Below, piece by piece: positions 61,927 to 64,000 of a stretch of 64,000 bases of DNA (position 1 is the stretch's first letter; each line of letters starts with the position of its first letter). The notes beneath the pieces are model-generated. The model did not search any database. It was given only the letters and a program-made list of their open reading frames with translations, and had not been told where the DNA came from. This DNA is from Micromonospora echinospora. Lineage in GTDB: Bacteria; Actinomycetota; Actinomycetes; Mycobacteriales; Micromonosporaceae. A program made the position numbers and the translations under genes. The stretch lies in assembly GCF_900091495.1 (NCBI RefSeq), contig NZ_LT607413.1, positions 5,657,001 through 5,721,000 on the forward strand. The letters run 5' to 3'.

Positions 61927-64000
61927 GCACGGCCGACGCCGCCGACGCCGGAGCCGCCGGGGCCGCCGCCGGGGACAAGCGGGCCCTGCTCGCCCGGCTG
62001 CTCGCCGAACGGGCCCGCGCGCCCCGCCGGCACCCGGCCTCCTTCGGCCAGCGTCGGCTGTGGTTCCTGGACCGTCTCACCGGCGCCGACCCGGTCTACA
62101 ACATCCCGGTGGCGTTCCGGGTGCGCGGCCCGCTGGACGTCGACGCGCTGCGCACCGCCCTGGCCACGATCGTGGCCCGGCACGGGGCGCTGCGGACCAC
62201 CTTCGCCGAGTCCGGTGGGGAACCGGTGCAGGTGGTCCACCCGACCGGCGTGCCGGACCTGGCCGTGGTCGACCTGACCGGGCTGCCGGCGGCCGACCGG
62301 GACGCCGAGGCCACCCGGCTGGTCTGGGAGCAGGCCCGGACGCCGTTCGACCTCACCGCCGGCCCGCTGCTGCGGGTGGTGGTGGTCCGGACCGACACCG
62401 ACCGGCACCACCTGTCGCTCTGCCTGCACCACATCGTCTCCGACGCGTGGTCGCTGGGTGTGCTGTTCCGGGAGCTGGACACCGCGTACGCCGCCGCGCT
62501 GGCCGGCGAGCCGGCCCGCCTGCCCGAGCTGCCCACCCAGTACGCCGACTTCGCCGTCTGGCAGCGGGACCGGCTGGCCGGGGACACCCTGCGCGGGCAG
62601 CTCGACCACTGGCTGGCCCACCTGCGTGGTGCTCCGGCCCTGCTCTCCCTGCCCACCGACCGGCCCCGCCCGACGAGTCGCTCCCAGCGGGGCGCGGCCC
62701 ACTACCTCACCCTCCCGGCCGAGGTCACCAGCCGCGTCGAGGAGTTCGGCCGGACGGCCGGGGTCACCCTCTTCATGACCCTGCTCGCCGGGTTCCAGGC
62801 GGTCCTGTCCCGGCACAGCGGGCAGGACGACATCGTCGTCGGCACCCCGGTCGCCGGCCGGGACCACCCCGACCTGGAGGGGCTGATCGGGTTCTTCGTC
62901 AACACCGTCGCCCTGCGGGTGTCGACGGCCGGATCGCCGTCGCTGCGGGAACTGGTCGGCCGGGTACGCGAGGTCGCCCTCACCGGCCTCGGCAACGCCG
63001 AGCTGCCCTTCGAGAAGCTCGTGGAGGAGTTGCAGCCGGACCGCAGCCTGGCCCACGCGCCGGTCTTCCAGGCCCAACTCGTCCTCCAGAACGCGCCGTA
63101 CGACGGGTTCCGGCTCACCGGCTGCACGGCCAGCACCCTGGAGGTGGACAGCGGCTCGGCGAAGTTCGACCTGACCCTGGTCGGGGAGCGGACCGGCGAC
63201 GGCGCGCTGCGGCTGGCGTTCGAGTACGACACCGCGCTGTTCGACGTCGCCACCGTGGACCGGCTCGGTCGGCACCTGTGCACCCTGCTGGCGGCGGCGG
63301 TCGCCGACCCCGACCGCCCCCTGGACCGGATCCCGCTGCTCGGTGGGGCGGAGCTGCGGCAGGCCCTGGTGGAGTGGAACGCCACCGACCGCCCGCTGCC
63401 CGAGGTCTCCTCGGTGTTGGACCTGCTGCCCACCGGCCCGGCAGCCCCGGGTTCCCCGCCGGCGGTCACCGGCCCGGACGGACAGCTCGACCGGCCTGAC
63501 CTGCACCGCTGGGCCGGCCGGATCGCTCGCCGGCTGCGCGCCGCCGGGGTGGGCCCGGACACGCCGGTCGGCATCTGCCTGGACCGGGGCGTCGGGATGG
63601 TCGCCGCGGTGCTCGGGGTGTGGCGCGCCGGAGCCGGCTACCTCCCGCTCGACCCCGCCCTGCCGGCGGAACGGCTGCGCTTCATGCTCGCCGACTCCGG
63701 CGCCCGCGTGGTGCTGACCAGCCGCGCGGTCGCCGACCGGCTGGCCGGGGTGCTGGACGCGGCTCCGACCGTCCTGCTGCTGGACGACACCGGAGCCCAC
63801 ACCGGAACCTCCGGAACGGTCGACGACGCCGCCGGGACCGACGAGCCGGATCCGGCGGCCCCGCACCCGGACGCGCTGGCGTACCTGCTCTACACCTCCG
63901 GCTCGACCGGCCGCCCGAAGGGCGTGGCCGTTCCGCACCGGGCCGTGCTCAACCTGCTCACCTCCTTCCGGGCCGATCTCGACCTCGGGCCGGGTGACCT
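61923..64000 (+). CDS. NRPS (C-A-...), truncated by window edge
   Basis: The first 692 residues are visible and the frame is open to the last base. A short Ala-rich, then basic N-terminus (about 40 residues) may dock to the previous NRPS. The condensation domain starts at HPASFGQRRLWFLDRL and carries HHIVSDAW, with the usual Gly after the Asp replaced by Ala. An adenylation domain follows with AGAGYLPLDPALP and the P-loop YTSGSTGRPKGVA near the right edge. Pocket residues lie beyond the edge, so the substrate cannot be predicted. The start codon overlaps the stop of the DUF6875-like gene (ATGA), the fourth coupled junction in a row. Confidence 0.93.
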   Translation, partial: MSTADAADAGAAGAAAGDKRALLARLLAERARAPRRHPASFGQRRLWFLDRLTGADPVYNIPVAFRVRGPLDVDALRTALATIVARHGALRTTFAESGGEPVQVVHPTGVPDLAVVDLTGLPAADRDAEATRLVWEQARTPFDLTAGPLLRVVVVRTDTDRHHLSLCLHHIVSDAWSLGVLFRELDTAYAAALAGEPARLPELPTQYADFAVWQRDRLAGDTLRGQLDHWLAHLRGAPALLSLPTDRPRPTSRSQRGAAHYLTLPAEVTSRVEEFGRTAGVTLFMTLLAGFQAVLSRHSGQDDIVVGTPVAGRDHPDLEGLIGFFVNTVALRVSTAGSPSLRELVGRVREVALTGLGNAELPFEKLVEELQPDRSLAHAPVFQAQLVLQNAPYDGFRLTGCTASTLEVDSGSAKFDLTLVGERTGDGALRLAFEYDTALFDVATVDRLGRHLCTLLAAAVADPDRPLDRIPLLGGAELRQALVEWNATDRPLPEVSSVLDLLPTGPAAPGSPPAVTGPDGQLDRPDLHRWAGRIARRLRAAGVGPDTPVGICLDRGVGMVAAVLGVWRAGAGYLPLDPALPAERLRFMLADSGARVVLTSRAVADRLAGVLDAAPTVLLLDDTGAHTGTSGTVDDAAGTDEPDPAAPHPDALAYLLYTSGSTGRPKGVAVPHRAVLNLLTSFRADLDLGPGD

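Noticed and set aside
1..64000. CRISPR arrays, tRNA or rRNA genes, insertion sequences
   Set aside because: No regular spaced repeats, cloverleaf or transposase signatures were noticed by eye; a tRNA scan was not possible here.

Overview
The window is very GC-rich with strongly G/C-ending codons, GTG starts and LuxR/LAL regulators. It also has DrrAB-type exporters, MbtH and modular PKS/NRPS genes. This points to an actinomycete, probably Micromonosporaceae (an inference from style, not from a marker gene). No rRNA, tRNA, transposase or CRISPR array was seen.

Region 1 (1-20427) is the 3' end of a type I modular PKS cluster. A partial KR-ACP protein is followed by a bimodular protein (KS-AT-KR-ACP twice) and a final KS-AT-KR-ACP-TE protein. 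By sequence fingerprints, the AT domains read methylmalonyl, malonyl, malonyl. The KR domains read B2, B1, A1 and a dead KR, so the released chain should carry a beta-keto carboxyl end. A DrrAB-type exporter and a macrolide-type glycosyltransferase follow.

Region 2 (20555-36349) holds supply and control genes. These are two tandem LAL regulators, a malonyl-CoA-synthetase-like enzyme with a degenerate paralogue, a Sfp-type phosphopantetheinyl transferase, an AHBA-type HAD phosphatase, a second ABC exporter, a DUF5988-like protein and a GT8 glycosyltransferase. A CCCCTA/TAGGGG motif recurs in many promoter regions from 17 to 36.4 kb and may mark one regulon.

Region 3 (36692-42841) has an MFS transporter and a GT4 glycosyltransferase with an unassigned N-terminal domain. 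Both diverge from a TPR-CHAT protease-like gene that contains a rare TTA codon; a membrane-anchored small protein follows.

Region 4 (43045-49537) holds small hypothetical genes, LtrA, a CDF transporter coupled to a solute-binding lipoprotein, a DksA/TraR zinc-finger gene behind an attenuator-like leader, and a short KhtT-like protein.

Region 5 (49881-64000, open at the right edge) is a second biosynthetic cluster. MbtH is followed by a translationally coupled operon: an NRPS (C-A-PCP) fused to a LanB-type tRNA-dependent glutamylation domain, a C-A-PCP NRPS, a kynurenine-3-monooxygenase-like flavoenzyme, a DUF6875-like protein and a further NRPS running off the window. The NRPS-LanB fusion in this setting is the strongest candidate for an undescribed system.
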